Shown here: positions 63,554-64,000 of the stretch, in pieces | Layout of the letters: each line of letters begins with the position of its first letter | Numbering within the stretch: position 1 is the stretch's first letter | DNA from: Actinoplanes teichomyceticus ATCC 31121 | GTDB taxonomy: Bacteria > Actinomycetota > Actinomycetes > Mycobacteriales > Micromonosporaceae | DNA: 64,000 bases | NCBI RefSeq assembly: GCF_003711105.1 | Contig: NZ_CP023865.1 | Span: 1,524,001-1,588,000, forward strand | Direction of reading: 5' to 3' | Translations under genes and position numbers: made by a program | Notes under the pieces: model-generated | Told to the model about the DNA's origin: nothing | Seen by the model: the letters and a program-made list of their open reading frames with translations, nothing else | Databases searched by the model: none

Positions 63554-64000
63554 TCACCGCTCCGGCCCGAGGATCCGGCCGATCTCCGGCTCCGGCGCCG
63601 GTCGCTCGCGCCGGCCGGTCACCACGCCGCCGCCCGGAGTCCACACCTCGAACGCCTGCCGGTCGGTGACCACACCCGGAGCCTCCGGGTCCGCGCCGCG
63701 GACCGGCGCCGCCTCGCCGGTGATCCGGGGCCGGCCGGGCTCCGGCGGCCCGGTTCCCGGTCCCGCGGCGCGGCTGCGCAGTCCGTCCGGCACCTCCTCC
63801 AACCGGGACACCCGCGACCCGCCGGGCGGCGGGAGCGGCGCGTTCAGCGTGCCGGGACTCGCGCCGGACCGGGCCTGCACGGCCCCGAACGGGTCACCCC
63901 AGGCGGCGCCGGACCGGGCCGGCGCGGCCCCGGAAACGTCCCCCCGAGCGGTGCCGACCCGGGCCGGGGCGGCCCCGGACAGGTCATCCCGGACGGTGTC
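63554..64000 (-). CDS. Ala/Pro/Gly-rich hypothetical protein, partial
   Basis: The frame is open from the right edge to a TGA at 63554 (148 codons visible). The part near the edge has short repeats (DDLSGAAPARVG, GDVSGAAPARSG, GDPFGAVQARSG). The C-terminus is Pro/Arg-rich (RLEEVPDGLRSRAAGPG, EVWTPGGGVVTGRRERPAP). No domain recognised; disordered by composition. The start lies outside the window, 7 bp from the convergent RDD gene's stop. Confidence 0.55.
   Translation of the reverse strand, partial: DTVRDDLSGAAPARVGTARGDVSGAAPARSGAAWGDPFGAVQARSGASPGTLNAPLPPPGGSRVSRLEEVPDGLRSRAAGPGTGPPEPGRPRITGEAAPVRGADPEAPGVVTDRQAFEVWTPGGGVVTGRRERPAPEPEIGRILGPER

Overview
The window is a 64 kb piece of a very GC-rich actinobacterial chromosome. 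Several things point to Micromonosporaceae (Actinoplanes-like), inferred without any database search. It has actinobacterial marker families (DUF3052, AhpE, the RNase H/phosphatase fusion, GlnA2, GlnE, a PucR-type regulator beside fab genes). Its promoters are TAnnnT boxes placed 6-10 nt before leaderless start codons. From memory, the backbone gene order resembles the Mycobacterium tuberculosis Rv2219A-Rv2246 block (glnA1, glnE, glnA2, panB, RNase H/CobC, zinc-ribbon, Nif3, ahpE, DUF3052, aceE, PucR regulator, fabD, acp, kas), with extra genes inserted.

Layout. 1-4.6 kb: type II fatty-acid synthesis cluster, all on the minus strand (PucR regulator, fabD, fabH, acpP, then fabF running off the left edge). 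4.8-9.6 kb: a small ORF, a TetR regulator with an odd repetitive segment, a secreted membrane-anchored protein, gltX and a DHFR/RibD-like protein. 9.7-16.5 kb: aceE, YjbQ-type protein, a fused E1 alpha/beta-like protein that has lost its cofactor residues, DUF3052 and ahpE. 16.8 kb: tRNA-Val(UAC), followed by the C-terminal stub of a tyrosine integrase and about 1.4 kb of lower-GC sequence without a supported gene. 18.5-24.6 kb: an accessory segment with two unrelated HTH proteins that share a near-identical C-terminal tail, a prim-pol domain protein, DUF402, a flavoprotein and intergenic minisatellites. 24.6-27.3 kb: tight operon Nif3 / zinc-ribbon / RNase HI-phosphatase. 27.3-31.4 kb: GH18 chitinase-like enzyme, DUF3311 plus sodium:solute symporter, and the RNase P RNA gene rnpB. 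31.6-38.1 kb: TauE-like permease, short TIR protein, a GAPDH homologue without the catalytic histidine, a PLP dehydratase, M15 peptidase, methyltransferase and asd. 38.2-44.7 kb: a 25-bp minisatellite, a 68-aa SPOR-like protein, a 1385-aa Ala/Lys-rich histone-H1-like protein and an RNB-family RNase. 44.8-54.8 kb: panB, nadE, glnA2, DUF350, WYL regulator, VOC protein, glutamine amidotransferase and glnE. 54.9-64 kb: OhrR-like MarR regulator, GT-C membrane mannosyltransferase-like genes, YdcF-like and ABM proteins, glnA1 with an upstream GlnR box array, RDD protein and a partial Ala/Pro-rich protein.

The main physiological themes are fatty-acid initiation and elongation, central carbon metabolism (pyruvate dehydrogenase E1), nitrogen assimilation (glnA1, glnA2, glnE with a GlnR site), cofactor synthesis (panB, nadE) and polyprenol-linked mannosyl transfer. 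The most notable unexplained items are two apparent pseudoenzymes (E1-like and GAPDH-like), the giant Ala/Lys-rich protein, the shared tail of the two HTH proteins, and a dispersed 75-80 bp repeat found in three convergent intergenic regions in the same orientation.
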